DNA of 64,000 nt from FEB-10 sp963710645 (GCA_963710645.1 CAVQBD010000001.1:682001-746000), one strand, 5' to 3'; numbered from the stretch's first letter, positions 9,422-18,720 are shown. Notes: generated by a model from the letters alone, not told the origin. A program made the numbers and translations.

Positions 9422-10193
9422 CGAGCTCCGTCGGCTGCGCGATGGAGCCGGCGTACCTCTTGAAGACATCTGTTCCGAGACCAAGATTTCTCGCAGAATT
9501 CTCCAGGCTCTCGAGGACGGCCACTTCGAGTATCTCCCGGAACGAGTCTTCAGCAGGAGCTTTGTCCGACAGATCGCGACGGCGATCGGCGAGGACGAAT
9601 CGCACCTGCTCGAGGATTTTGACATTGCGTGGGAGCGTTTCGAGACCGACTCCGGCCGATTCCGAATCGACAGCGTCAACGAGCCAGCCCCCGGTCGCCC
9701 CATCCGGTGGGGATTCTGGTTTCCGATCTCTGTTGGATTTGTGATCTTGATGTCCGCCGCGGTGGTGATCCTCAGCGGCTCCGACCCTGGCGAGGAGCTG
9801 CTCGTGGAGACTCCGAGGGGCTCGGTGGGCCGAGAGAACCCCCCTGTGACGCCCATTGGAGCGCCTGTGGTGCCATCGGTCGTCGTCCGGCAGGAGGCTG
9901 AACCGACCGACGAGGAAACCATCGATCTCGCCGTTCGGGTAGACCCGGCCAAGGAGTGCTGGATCAACTATCGCGATCGTGAGGGAAGGACCGAACAGCG
10001 TCTGCTCCCGGGTGGTTCCAATGTCCATTTGGAGCTCAACGGCCCGGTGAAACTGACGGTGGGCAACGCCGGTGCGGCGACGTTGACGGTCGGCGGAGTC
10101 GAGTACTCGAACCTCGGTGTCCCGGGGCAGGTGGTCCACATCGAAGTGAGTCGCGAAGGAATTCGCACCCTCGGTGTGGGTGACCCTTCATGA
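9408..10193 (+). CDS. RodZ-like helix-turn-helix membrane protein
   Basis: 261 residues. Residues 1-65 form an XRE/HTH_25-type domain (FGDELRRLRDGAGVPLEDIC, TKISRRILQALEDG). A single transmembrane segment lies near 100-122. The C-terminal part (about 175-260) resembles the DUF4115 periplasmic domain of RodZ. RodZ proteins link MreB to the cell envelope; some relatives have other roles, so the symbol is left empty. The start at 9408 matches the family N-terminus and overlaps the upstream gene; an ATG at 9375 would add 11 residues. It overlaps the next gene by 4 bases. Confidence 0.8.
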   Translation: MTFGDELRRLRDGAGVPLEDICSETKISRRILQALEDGHFEYLPERVFSRSFVRQIATAIGEDESHLLEDFDIAWERFETDSGRFRIDSVNEPAPGRPIRWGFWFPISVGFVILMSAAVVILSGSDPGEELLVETPRGSVGRENPPVTPIGAPVVPSVVVRQEAEPTDEETIDLAVRVDPAKECWINYRDREGRTEQRLLPGGSNVHLELNGPVKLTVGNAGAATLTVGGVEYSNLGVPGQVVHIEVSREGIRTLGVGDPS

Positions 10194-11263
10194 CCCAGCA
10201 AGAATCAAATACTGCCAACCAGCTCTTCGCCGGGATTCTCGAGGGGAAGGTGCCACGGCAGGTCCGGCTGTTCGCGGCTCAGGGCCTGTTGCCCGTTCCG
10301 AGGGAAGACCTCTTACGGCTGCAGGTGTTGTTGAGCGCGGATCCCGATCCGGAACTGGCGACAGCGGCCAAGGAAGCCCTGAACAACGAAGAGAGGTCGA
10401 CCCTGGTGGAGTGGCTGGATCACGGCGATCTGCCGTCTCTGGTCCTGGACCTCCTCACCCGGGTGCGCAAGGAACCGGAGATCTGGTCGGCGGTGGCGGT
10501 TCACGAAAACGTTTCGGACGAGACTCTTCGGGTGCTGGCCCGGCATGGTGCGCCCCTGCTGCAGGACATCATCATCACGAACCAGGTGCGGTTGCTGAAC
10601 TGCCTGGAGATTCTCGAGGACCTGAGGGCCAACCCCCACGTGGACCGGGTGATTCTGCGCCGGATCCGCGAGTTTGAAGAGGAGTTCATCGAAAAGGTCT
10701 TGGCCGAGGATCTCGAAGAGCCGGGGCCATCGGCGCCAAGGATCGAGGACGCGCTGCAGGCACTGCGGGATATCGGCGCACACATTCCATTAGAGAACGA
10801 AATGCCTTACGCCACCACTCTGGATCCGGCGTTGGAGGAGGTTGCGGCCCGCCTGGGGATCAGCACCTATGCGCGGTTGGCTGACATGTCGGTGAAGGAG
10901 AAAATTGTCCTTGCTCTCAAGGGTAGCCGAGACGAACGCGGCGTACTGGTGAACTCGAGCAATCGACTGGTGATCCGCGCGGTGATGGGAAGCCCCAAGC
11001 TGACCGAAGGTGAGGTCGAAAAGTACGCCTCCCTCCGGAGCGTCTCCGACGAGGTGATCCGTCTCATCACCGTCAACCGGAAGTGGATGCAGAGCTACAG
11101 CGTTGCCCACGCCCTGGCGCAGAATCCCAAGACCCCTGTGCCCACCGCGATCAGGATCCTGCCGAGGTTGTCGGTTCGTGATCTGGCGCGCCTCGGCCGC
11201 AATCGGAATATCAATCCGGTGGTCCGGCGGAGGGCCGAAGAGTTTCAGTCGCGTCGCCGCTGA
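10190..11263 (+). CDS. Helical-repeat protein of unknown function (paralogue 2)
   Basis: 357 residues, starting with an ATGA overlap to the RodZ-like gene. The N-terminal half (1-150) looks like HEAT/LRV-type alpha-helical repeats (ELATAAKEALNNEERSTLVE). The middle is acidic, and the C-terminal half from MSVKEKIVLALKGSRDERGV is related to the same region of the 8561 gene. The conserved AHALAQNPKTPVPTAIRIL and a terminal LGRNRNINPVVRRRAEEF are recognisable. No catalytic residues are apparent. The tight coupling with a RodZ-like protein suggests a shared envelope or scaffold role, as inference only. Confidence 0.75.
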   Translation: MTQQESNTANQLFAGILEGKVPRQVRLFAAQGLLPVPREDLLRLQVLLSADPDPELATAAKEALNNEERSTLVEWLDHGDLPSLVLDLLTRVRKEPEIWSAVAVHENVSDETLRVLARHGAPLLQDIIITNQVRLLNCLEILEDLRANPHVDRVILRRIREFEEEFIEKVLAEDLEEPGPSAPRIEDALQALRDIGAHIPLENEMPYATTLDPALEEVAARLGISTYARLADMSVKEKIVLALKGSRDERGVLVNSSNRLVIRAVMGSPKLTEGEVEKYASLRSVSDEVIRLITVNRKWMQSYSVAHALAQNPKTPVPTAIRILPRLSVRDLARLGRNRNINPVVRRRAEEFQSRRR

Positions 11264-11367
11264 TCGACCGACAGCCGTGAATCCAGAGGCTTCGCTGTGG
11301 TTTGCGTGGGCGTGGAGGCTGTGATAGACATGAACGGTCGAAATGACAGCGCGCAGGATTCAGCTTG

Positions 11368-12042
11368 ATGGCACATCAGATCACCTTATATGACACGTTG
11401 GGTGTCGGCCGGGATGCGACGGAGGAGGATATTCGTACCGCCTTCCGTCGGCTGACCCGCGCCAGTCACCCTGACCGGTTCAGTGGCCAGGAACGCGCCG
11501 ACGCGGAACAGAGATTTCAGGCGATCACCGAGGCCTTCAACGTTCTGAGTCGACCCGAAAGCCGGGAGAAGTACGATAAAGATATTTCGCTGCATGGCGG
11601 TGGCTCCGGGAAACCCGGCCGAGGGTTGGATTCCAAGGAGATCGCCAGGCGGCTGGCCGCCAAGGGGGCGGAGGCTTTTCGTGGCGGCAACCTTCAAGAG
11701 GCCGTAGAACACCTCCAGATGGCCATTGACCACGATGACGACTGCGACAGAGCCCATTATTTCATAGGGATCGCACTGGTCCGCGTGCCCGGGCGGGAGC
11801 GGGATGCCCTCCGTCATTTGGAGCGTGCCGTGGGTCTGGACGCGCACAACGCGACCTACAAGGCACACGCCGCTCATGCCGCGTTGTCTGTGGGCATGAA
11901 CAGTCGAGCCGAGCGTCTTGCGCAGGACGCACTGGCGCTCGATCCAACGAGCAAGAAGGCCGCGGCCGTTCTAGCCAGCCTCAGCGGGACGGATGACTCG
12001 AAAAAGGGAAATCTGTTCGGTCGGTTCCGGCGGAAGGGATGA
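11368..12042 (+). CDS. J-domain protein with TPR repeats
   Basis: 224 residues. The J domain covers residues about 5-70 with the HPD motif at 34-36 (RASHPDRFSG), which stimulates DnaK-type ATPases. A glycine-rich linker (GGGSGKPGRG) follows, then about three tetratricopeptide-like repeats (residues 93-205: AEAFRGGNLQEAVEHLQMAI and similar). It is not full DnaJ: there are no zinc-binding CXXCXGXG repeats. A TTG at 11365 could also start but the ATG at 11368 is preferred. It overlaps the phosphatase gene by 4 bases. Confidence 0.85.
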   Translation: MAHQITLYDTLGVGRDATEEDIRTAFRRLTRASHPDRFSGQERADAEQRFQAITEAFNVLSRPESREKYDKDISLHGGGSGKPGRGLDSKEIARRLAAKGAEAFRGGNLQEAVEHLQMAIDHDDDCDRAHYFIGIALVRVPGRERDALRHLERAVGLDAHNATYKAHAAHAALSVGMNSRAERLAQDALALDPTSKKAAAVLASLSGTDDSKKGNLFGRFRRKG

Positions 12043-12851
12043 GGCGGGTGGCGGAGGAGACCTCGCATAGGATGGTCCTCGAGTCGTGGGGCGCTACCGA
12101 TGTGGGTATGAAGCGGAACCTCAACGAGGATGTTTTTCTCGTTGACGAGGATCTGGGCGTCTACTTGGTGGCCGATGGCATGGGTGGCCACGCCGCGGGA
12201 GAAGTGGCCTCACGCCTGGCTGCGGACGAGATCGTACGCTGTTTGTCCGAGCACACCACCATAGACAACGAAACCTGGCCCGATCATTGGAACATGGCCC
12301 GCAGCGCCACTGCGAACCTCCTGGTCGACGCGGTCCTGGGCGGTCATGATCGGGTGACCAGGGCTGTGAAGACCGACTCTGATCTTCGAGGTATGGGCAC
12401 GACAGTCGTGGTGGCCATGCATCCGCCGAACAGCCAGGAGTTGATCATCTGCCATGTGGGTGACAGCCGGGCCTACCGCATGAGGCGGAGTCGGATCGAA
12501 TTGCTCACCAGCGACCACTCATGGGTCCACGAACAGGTCGCCGCCGGTTTCCTCACCGAGGATGCGGCCAGATCCCATCCGCTCAAGAACGTCGTGACCC
12601 AGGCGCTTGGCGGAACCACCGATCCAAAGGTCGATATCCTCGAGACCGACCTGGACGACGGTGACCTGATCCTCTTGTGTTCCGACGGCCTCAACTCCAT
12701 GCTGACCGACCAGGAGATCGGTGCCGTCCTTGATAGCGATGCTGGGCTGGAGGATGTGGCCGGCGCGCTGATCGCCGCGGCAAACGAGCGGGGCGGACAC
12801 GACAACGTGAGCGTTGTTCTGCTGCGGTCACTGTCGTCCGACAGCCGATAA
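12039..12851 (+). CDS. PP2C-family protein serine/threonine phosphatase
   Basis: 270 residues covering a complete PP2C (PPM) catalytic domain. Metal-binding and signature motifs are present: GMKRNLNEDVFLVD, VADGMGGHAAGEVAS, CHVGDSRAYRMR, LCSDGLNSMLTD and GGHDNVSVVLL. Such enzymes reverse Hanks-type kinase phosphorylation; no kinase gene lies in this window. The ATGA overlap with the J-domain/TPR gene suggests co-regulation. Confidence 0.92.
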   Translation: MRRVAEETSHRMVLESWGATDVGMKRNLNEDVFLVDEDLGVYLVADGMGGHAAGEVASRLAADEIVRCLSEHTTIDNETWPDHWNMARSATANLLVDAVLGGHDRVTRAVKTDSDLRGMGTTVVVAMHPPNSQELIICHVGDSRAYRMRRSRIELLTSDHSWVHEQVAAGFLTEDAARSHPLKNVVTQALGGTTDPKVDILETDLDDGDLILLCSDGLNSMLTDQEIGAVLDSDAGLEDVAGALIAAANERGGHDNVSVVLLRSLSSDSR

Positions 12852-13230
12852 CCCTTCCTTAGGCAGTAAGCCGCGAGCCGCAGGCCGTAAGCCGTAAGCA
12901 GTAGGTGGGAGTCGGTGCCGGGCACCGCCGCAGATGTTTCGACCTCGTGCTGCGATTCGATTTCGACGGTGCCTGGCAACGGCACGCGCGTTCCCCTCGA
13001 TGTGCTGACGTCGACGCGCCCATCTCCAAACCGCGCTCCCCGGGGGAGCCACCCCTGACACTATTCGGGACCCAAGGACTTCGAGAGCCTCGACACGATC
13101 CCCCCGAAAGTGCCAGAAGTGGCACGCCCGCCCATCGAGCCCGGCCGTTGTGGGGAATGGCGAAGGGCGCCCGGTAGGTTCAAAGAAAGGGCTACGTCAG
13201 GTTCCCCAAAACCTGACCGAGGAGAACTCC
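12852..13230. repeat. Mosaic intergenic repeat module
   Basis: From left to right: six heptamers of GCCGTAA type at 12863-12904; a palindromic element bounded by GGTGCCGGGCACC and GGTGCCTGGCAAC at about 12913-12980; a conserved block with GACGCGCCCATCTCC and CGCGCTCCCCG; then an imperfect hairpin (left arm from about 13052, right arm to about 13118) followed by GTGGCACGCCCGCCC. The same parts recur in other gaps of the window. The gpmI ribosome-binding site GAGGAG is at 13219-13224. Confidence 0.85.
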
Positions 13231-14925
13231 ATGTCTGAATTCACGCTCGCTCGTCACCCCGACTTCCGTGGGATCAAGGGTCCGCTGGTGTTGGTGATTC
13301 TGGACGGTGTCGGTCTGTATCGGGGTCGAGCGGAGGGCTACGAAGCAAACGCCTTCGATCGTGCGCGAACACCAAACCTCGATCGTCTCTTCGAATCGGC
13401 GCCGATTTCCGTTGAACTCGCGGCTCACGGCACGGCGGTGGGCATGCCGTCGGACGAGGACATGGGGAATTCGGAGGTGGGACACAACGCCATGGGTGCG
13501 GGACGAATTTTCGAGCAGGGTTCGTCGCTGGTGGGAAAGGCCATTGCGTCGGGCGAGATCTTCGAGGGTGAGATATGGCGGCGTTTGGTCGCCAATGTGC
13601 TGGGCAATGATTCCACCTACCACCTCATCGGCCTCTTGTCCGACGGCAATGTTCACAGCCACATCGATCACCTGGAGGCCGTGATCCGTCGGCTGGTCAA
13701 AGAGGGTGTGAAGCGGATTCGAGTCCATGCCCTGGCCGATGGACGCGATGTGGGCCCGATCACCTATCACCTTTATGTGGAGAGGCTTCAACGCACTCTC
13801 GACGACGCCGTGGAGCAGGGTGCCGACGCCGCCATAGCCTCGGGAGGCGGCCGAATGAAGATCACCATGGATCGGTATGGCGCCGATTGGGACATGGTGG
13901 GTCGTGGATGGCGGACCCACGTGAAAGGCGAGGGGAGGGGCTTCACCTCGGTCGGCGAGGCCATTTCCACCTTGCGGGGAGAGCATCCCGGCGTCATCGA
14001 CCAGGACCTGCCGGCATTCGTGATCACCGGTACAGATGGCATTCCTGTGGGCCGGATTCTGGATGGAGACTCGGTGGTCTTCTTCAATTTCAGAGGTGAC
14101 CGTGGAATCGAAATTTCGCGTGCCTTCACCGACTCCGAATTCGACGAGTTTGACCGCGGCCCGCTGCCACAGGTGGAGTTCGCCGGGATGATGGAGTACG
14201 ACGGCGACCTCAAGATTCCAGCCCAGTTCCTGGTGAGCCCGCCGGCCATCTCACGCACGGTCTCCGAGTATCTGGTGCACAACGGCGTGTCCCAATTGGC
14301 CACTGCCGAAACCCAGAAATTCGGCCACGTTACCTACTTTTGGAACGGCAACAACTCCGAGGCCTTCGATCGCAATTTAGAGGAGTGGGTCGAAATCCCT
14401 TCCGACGACGTGCCGTTTGAAACGGCGCCCGCCATGAAGGCCAGGGAGGTGTGCCAGGTGGTTCTGGATCGGTTGGCCGAGGGCCGGCACCGATTTTTGA
14501 GGGTGAACTTCGCCAACGGCGACATGGTGGGTCACACCGGCGATTTGGAGGCGGCTGTGACCGCGGTGGAAGTCGTGGACGAGTGTATCGGACAGTTGGT
14601 TGAGGCGGTGGATGCGGTCGGCGGCACCCTCATCATCACCGCCGACCACGGCAACCTCGACATGATGTGGGAGGTTGATCGCGCCACCGGTGAGGTGAAG
14701 CGCAGGCCAGACGGGGAGCCAGTGATGAAGACCAGCCATACCCTGAACCCAGTGCCCTGGCTGTTGACCGGCCGTGACGCGGACCTCTTTGAACTCAATC
14801 CGGAGGTGACCCATCCCGGGCTCGGCAATCTCGCCGCCTCTTTGTTGCTGTTGTTGGGTTTTTGCCCACCCGACGACTACCTGCCGCCGCTGATTCGTCG
14901 GGTTGGGTCGGACCCATCGCATTGA
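13231..14925 (+). CDS. gpmI: 2,3-bisphosphoglycerate-independent phosphoglycerate mutase
   Basis: Interconverts 3- and 2-phosphoglycerate in glycolysis without a 2,3-BPG cofactor, using two metal ions and a catalytic serine. 564 residues, slightly longer than the usual roughly 510. Motifs are LVLVILDGVGLYRG, DMGNSEVGHNAMGAGRI containing the catalytic Ser, the FRGDRGIEI region, NFANGDMVGHTG and ITADHGNLDMM. The ATG at 13231 is preceded by GAGGAG at six bases; an upstream GTG/ATG extension in frame lies in repeat DNA and is rejected. Confidence 0.94.
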   Translation: MSEFTLARHPDFRGIKGPLVLVILDGVGLYRGRAEGYEANAFDRARTPNLDRLFESAPISVELAAHGTAVGMPSDEDMGNSEVGHNAMGAGRIFEQGSSLVGKAIASGEIFEGEIWRRLVANVLGNDSTYHLIGLLSDGNVHSHIDHLEAVIRRLVKEGVKRIRVHALADGRDVGPITYHLYVERLQRTLDDAVEQGADAAIASGGGRMKITMDRYGADWDMVGRGWRTHVKGEGRGFTSVGEAISTLRGEHPGVIDQDLPAFVITGTDGIPVGRILDGDSVVFFNFRGDRGIEISRAFTDSEFDEFDRGPLPQVEFAGMMEYDGDLKIPAQFLVSPPAISRTVSEYLVHNGVSQLATAETQKFGHVTYFWNGNNSEAFDRNLEEWVEIPSDDVPFETAPAMKAREVCQVVLDRLAEGRHRFLRVNFANGDMVGHTGDLEAAVTAVEVVDECIGQLVEAVDAVGGTLIITADHGNLDMMWEVDRATGEVKRRPDGEPVMKTSHTLNPVPWLLTGRDADLFELNPEVTHPGLGNLAASLLLLLGFCPPDDYLPPLIRRVGSDPSH

Positions 14926-14951
14926 CCCTGCGTCAAGCCGTCTGTTAGAGT
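14922..14951 (+). promoter_or_regulatory. Putative promoter for accA with very short leader
   Basis: TTGACC at 14922-14927, an 18-base spacer and TAGAGT at 14946-14951. The accA ATG follows after only 8 bases and no Shine-Dalgarno sequence is seen before it, so the transcript may be leaderless or nearly so. The -35 overlaps the end of gpmI. Confidence 0.45.
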
Positions 14952-14959
14952 CACCGGCC

Positions 14960-15916
14960 ATGGCATCACCTACGATTCCTTTTCTTCAGCCCATCGAACG
15001 ACTTCGCGATGAGATCGCCGAACTCGAGGCCGTTGCCGGCTCGGACCGCAAGGCGGCGACACGTCTCAAGGAGGCGCGGCAGGAGTTGTCGGTCGAGATC
15101 GAGAAGGTCTTTTCATCAATGACCGCCTGGGAGACCTGTCAGGTTGCCCGTCATCCGGATCGTCCCTACACCCTGGCCTGCATCCATGCGATCTTCACCA
15201 ACTTCCTGGAGATGCACGGCGACAGGAGATTTGCGGATGACCCGGCGATCGTCGCGGGTTTTGCCTTTTTCGACGGTGAGCCGGTGGCGGTGGTGGGGCA
15301 TCAGAAAGGACGGGATACGGCCGAGAAGCTGCGCCGCAATTTCGGCATGCCTCGTCCCGAGGGATACCGCAAGGCCTTGCGGATCATGCACCTGGCCGTC
15401 CGATTCAAGAGACCAATTATCTGTTTTATCGACACCCCCGGGGCCTATCCCGGGATCCACGCTGAGGAGAGGGGCCAGGCCGAGGCCATCGCCAACAATC
15501 TGGTGGAGATGGCCCGCCTGCCGGTGCCGATCATCATCGTCGTCACAGGTGAGGGCGGTTCGGGCGGCGCGTTGGCGCTCGGGGTGGGAGATCGGATTCT
15601 GATGCTGGAGAACGCCGTGTACTCTGTGATTTCACCGGAGGGGTGCGCTGCGATCCTGTGGAAGGATCAGGCCCGTGCCGAGGATGCGGCAGCGGCGATG
15701 CGAATGACCGCGGCGGATCTCAAGCGGCTGGGCGTGGTGGACGAGGTCCTGCCGGAGCCGCGTGGCGGTGCCCATATGGATCCTGGAGCCACTGCAAACA
15801 CCATCGCAGCGGCCATCCGCCGTAACCTCAAACAGCTCCGAAAGGTCCGTCCAGAGCCTCTGCTGGCCCGCCGCTACAAGAAGTACCGCGCCATGGGTGA
15901 GTTCAACGACAGATAG
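14960..15916 (+). CDS. accA: Acetyl-CoA carboxylase carboxyltransferase subunit alpha
   Basis: Alpha half of the carboxyltransferase that makes malonyl-CoA for fatty acid synthesis. 318 residues, matching the E. coli length. Typical features are the N-terminal coiled coil (PIERLRDEIAELEAV), MHGDRRFADDPAIVAG, GHQKGRDT, FIDTPGAYPGIHAEERGQ and EGGSGGALALGVGD. The partner accD is not in this window. Translation starts at an ATG without a clear ribosome-binding site. Confidence 0.95.
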   Translation: MASPTIPFLQPIERLRDEIAELEAVAGSDRKAATRLKEARQELSVEIEKVFSSMTAWETCQVARHPDRPYTLACIHAIFTNFLEMHGDRRFADDPAIVAGFAFFDGEPVAVVGHQKGRDTAEKLRRNFGMPRPEGYRKALRIMHLAVRFKRPIICFIDTPGAYPGIHAEERGQAEAIANNLVEMARLPVPIIIVVTGEGGSGGALALGVGDRILMLENAVYSVISPEGCAAILWKDQARAEDAAAAMRMTAADLKRLGVVDEVLPEPRGGAHMDPGATANTIAAAIRRNLKQLRKVRPEPLLARRYKKYRAMGEFNDR

Positions 15917-15983
15917 AGGATGGGGTAATCTCGGACTGGAAACAGGCCCCGGAGCCTTCCGAACGGACACCCTGGAGCTCACC

Positions 15984-17930
15984 ATGACCCCAACGGCCCG
16001 AAAGTGGATCCGCCACGGCTCCACAGCCCTGATCGTCATCACGGTGGCTGTGCTGGTGACCGTTGGCGTCCAGCGGTCGCGGCGAATGTCCGGGTCTACC
16101 AGAGAGACCGTGGTACCGGAAATCGAGCAGAGCCAAGATGATCCGGCGGTGGCGCGCTACACCGGATTCGAGTATGTCGAGAGCGTCGCCGGAAAGGCCA
16201 TCTTCGCGCTACGGTCCATTCGAACTCTCGGCAAGTCTTCTGGATGGCACGATATTGAGGGCGTTCAGCTCCAGCTTTACGATGAGGGTCGGCCGGGTCC
16301 GGTGGTGACCGCAGAGGGAGCGAGTTTCAACATCGAGACCCGCGACGCCGAGCTCCGCGGGCCGGTCACAGTCACCTTTCCCGGCGGTGCCAGCATCACC
16401 ACGGCGTCCGGCCATTTCGAGGCCAGCTCACGACGATTCGTCACCGACTCCGAGGTCCTGTTCATGAACGGAGCCACCGTGGCGAAGGCGGGCCGAGCGA
16501 TGTACGTTTTGAGCGAAGACAAAGTGGTGCTGACCGACCGGGCAATCCTGACATCCGGCGGAACCTCGTTGTTTGCTCCGGAAATCACCTATCGACGGGA
16601 CCAGGGCAAGGTGTTCTTTGAGTTGGGATGCCGTGTGGTTCAGGGCGAGGCCTGGGTCAAGGCCCCCTCGGCGGTGGTCGATCTCGACGGCCCGGACGGG
16701 GCTCCGACCCGGATCGAACTCCGTGATGGAGTCGAGGCCTATCATCCTGGCACCCCCGACGGAGGGGCCGTGACGGCTTGGACACATCGGGTGGTGGCCA
16801 CCAGGGATGGCAGCGGTAATTGGCAGATCAATGCCACCGCGTCGGAGAGGTGGATCTCCGTCATCCTTCAGTTCGGTGATGGGTTTTTCGAACGCCAAAT
16901 CGAAACTTTGTTGCTCCGGGGCGTGATCTCGCCCGACGGGCTGCTCAACCTGCGCGCCGATCAGGGGAGTTGCATCTCGGAGATACCCTGGGAAGGGGAG
17001 CTGAGGCACGCTGAAGCCCGCTCCGCCAAAGTGTGGTTCTCCAACGGACAGGCCACCGATATGGAGCTCGACCAGGACGTGATCATCAGCGGTGAAGGCC
17101 TTGTGGCCACGGGCCACCGGGCGCGGGTATCCTCGCGGTCCGGGGTCACCATGCTGCACGGTGATCCCAGTGGTCCCGAGCGGGCCCTGATCACCTCGGA
17201 CCGTGGCCGGATCAGCTGTGATCAGATCCAGATCTTCGATCGCGAGGGGCGGCTCGAGGCGAGAGGTAATGTCCAGGGGCAACTCCAGGACGCGGCGGTC
17301 TTCGGGTCCGACGATGTCGACCAGAGCATTCCCATGCACTTCGCCGCGAAGATCCTGGATATCACCGAGGACGGCGAGAAGTTCCGGCTCAGCGGGGGCT
17401 CGAGGGTCTGGCAGGGTCAGAGATTGCTGATCGCGGACGACATCGCGTACAACCAAGCTGCCGAGTTGATGGAAGCTTCGGGTCACGTCCGGGCCACCCT
17501 TCCAGTGGAGGAGTTGGGGTCGCAGCCGGGATCGGAGGACGACGTGGTCGTCGTGTCGCGGTCCCTGCGCTATGACCGCCCCGGCCAACGGGCGACCTTC
17601 AAGGGCAACGTCCGCTACAGCGACGCGGAATTCGTCCTCTCGGCCACCGAGCTGAGCGCTGCTTTCGATGAAAACAACGAGGTCACCGAGATCGATGCAG
17701 TGGGTGATGTGGAGCTGGAGGAGTTGAGCACCGGCCGCACTTTGTTTGCACAGCGAGCCACCCGAAACGTCGCCGCAGGAACTGTCGTCGCCACCGGATC
17801 ACCTGTCAAACTCACCGATGCCACGGGCACGTCGGTGGCTAGCGAGTCGTTGACCTGGAATCAGGCCGATGGTAGTGTCACCGTCGCTGGCGGCACCGAG
17901 ACCATCTACTACCCGGAGGAGGAACCCTGA
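15984..17930 (+). CDS. LPS export protein with LptC- and LptA/OstA-like regions
   Basis: 648 residues: an N-terminal membrane anchor (about 9-30, ALIVITVAVLVTVGV) followed by a long beta-rich periplasmic part. Separate stretches resemble LptC (residues about 60-190, YDEGRPGPVVTAEGASFNIE) and LptA/OstA jellyroll repeats (about 380-645, FKGNVRYSDAEFVLSATELS). Normal LptC and LptA are each below 200 residues, so this appears to be a joined or expanded LPS bridge protein. GGAG lies 7 bases before the ATG at 15984. It is directly coupled to lptB, which supports a role in LPS transport. Confidence 0.82.
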   Translation: MTPTARKWIRHGSTALIVITVAVLVTVGVQRSRRMSGSTRETVVPEIEQSQDDPAVARYTGFEYVESVAGKAIFALRSIRTLGKSSGWHDIEGVQLQLYDEGRPGPVVTAEGASFNIETRDAELRGPVTVTFPGGASITTASGHFEASSRRFVTDSEVLFMNGATVAKAGRAMYVLSEDKVVLTDRAILTSGGTSLFAPEITYRRDQGKVFFELGCRVVQGEAWVKAPSAVVDLDGPDGAPTRIELRDGVEAYHPGTPDGGAVTAWTHRVVATRDGSGNWQINATASERWISVILQFGDGFFERQIETLLLRGVISPDGLLNLRADQGSCISEIPWEGELRHAEARSAKVWFSNGQATDMELDQDVIISGEGLVATGHRARVSSRSGVTMLHGDPSGPERALITSDRGRISCDQIQIFDREGRLEARGNVQGQLQDAAVFGSDDVDQSIPMHFAAKILDITEDGEKFRLSGGSRVWQGQRLLIADDIAYNQAAELMEASGHVRATLPVEELGSQPGSEDDVVVVSRSLRYDRPGQRATFKGNVRYSDAEFVLSATELSAAFDENNEVTEIDAVGDVELEELSTGRTLFAQRATRNVAAGTVVATGSPVKLTDATGTSVASESLTWNQADGSVTVAGGTETIYYPEEEP

Positions 17931-18661
17931 GCCCGAAAGCACTGGATCTGGTCGCCGAGGGCCTCCGCAAGGCGTACCGTGGGCGGTGGGTTGTTGACGG
18001 CGTGTCGGTGAGTGTTTCGCCCGGCGAAATTGTGGGTCTGTTGGGTCCCAACGGCGCGGGCAAGACCACATCATTTTATATGATGGTCGGACTTGTGGAA
18101 CCGGATGGCGGCAAAGTCGTCCTCGGCGATCGCGAGATCACCGATTGGCCCATGTTTCGGCGTGCTCGGGCCGGTATCGCTTACCTGGCACAGGAACCCA
18201 GCGCCTTCAAGCGGTTGAGCGTCCAGGACAATATCTGGATGATCCTCGAGGTTTTGGGGGTGGACGCCCACGAGGCCCACGATAGGATCGACAGCCTGCT
18301 TCAGGATTTCGGCCTCTCCGAGTTGCGACTCCAGCGCGCCGAGACGCTGTCGGGTGGAGAGCGGAGGCGGCTGGAGGTGGCTCGGGCTCTTGCCATTGAG
18401 CCCACCTTCATCCTCCTTGACGAGCCGTTCGCCGGTATCGATCCCATCGCCGTGATTGATCTCCAGCGAATTATCCGGCACCTGAAATCATTGGGAATAG
18501 GTGTTTTAATTACAGATCACAACGTCCGAGAGACATTGAAGATCACCGATCGGGCCTATATAATCAAAGACGGCAAGATTTTTGCTACGGGAGACCCGAT
18601 TGGCTTGTCCGAAAACGCAGACGTCCGGCGAATATACCTCGGAGAAGAGTTTCGTTTGTGA
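17927..18661 (+). CDS. lptB: LPS export ABC transporter ATP-binding protein LptB (CTG start)
   Basis: Cytoplasmic ATPase that powers LPS extraction with LptFG. Walker A GLLGPNGAGKTT, signature LSGGERRRLEVARALA, Walker B FILLDEPFAGIDP and the switch His in LITDHNVRETL are all present. The conserved N-terminus (EGLRKAYRGRWVVDGVS) lies upstream of the first ATG/GTG/TTG-type codon (GTG 18002); between the in-frame stop at 17873 and 18002 there is none. CTG at 17927 overlaps the upstream stop (CTGA) and follows GGAGGAGG, giving 244 residues, the family length. Start at CTG is therefore inferred. Confidence 0.9.
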   Translation: MSPKALDLVAEGLRKAYRGRWVVDGVSVSVSPGEIVGLLGPNGAGKTTSFYMMVGLVEPDGGKVVLGDREITDWPMFRRARAGIAYLAQEPSAFKRLSVQDNIWMILEVLGVDAHEAHDRIDSLLQDFGLSELRLQRAETLSGGERRRLEVARALAIEPTFILLDEPFAGIDPIAVIDLQRIIRHLKSLGIGVLITDHNVRETLKITDRAYIIKDGKIFATGDPIGLSENADVRRIYLGEEFRL

Positions 18662-18720
18662 CGTCGCGCGTCGGTGGTGCCGGCACGGTGCCGTCCGATT
18701 GATGATGAGTATTCACTGAC

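Noticed and set aside
13040..13130. Hairpins as integron attC sites
   Set aside because: The GTTRRRY/RYYYAAC core pair is not seen, copies are many kilobases apart, and no integrase gene is present.
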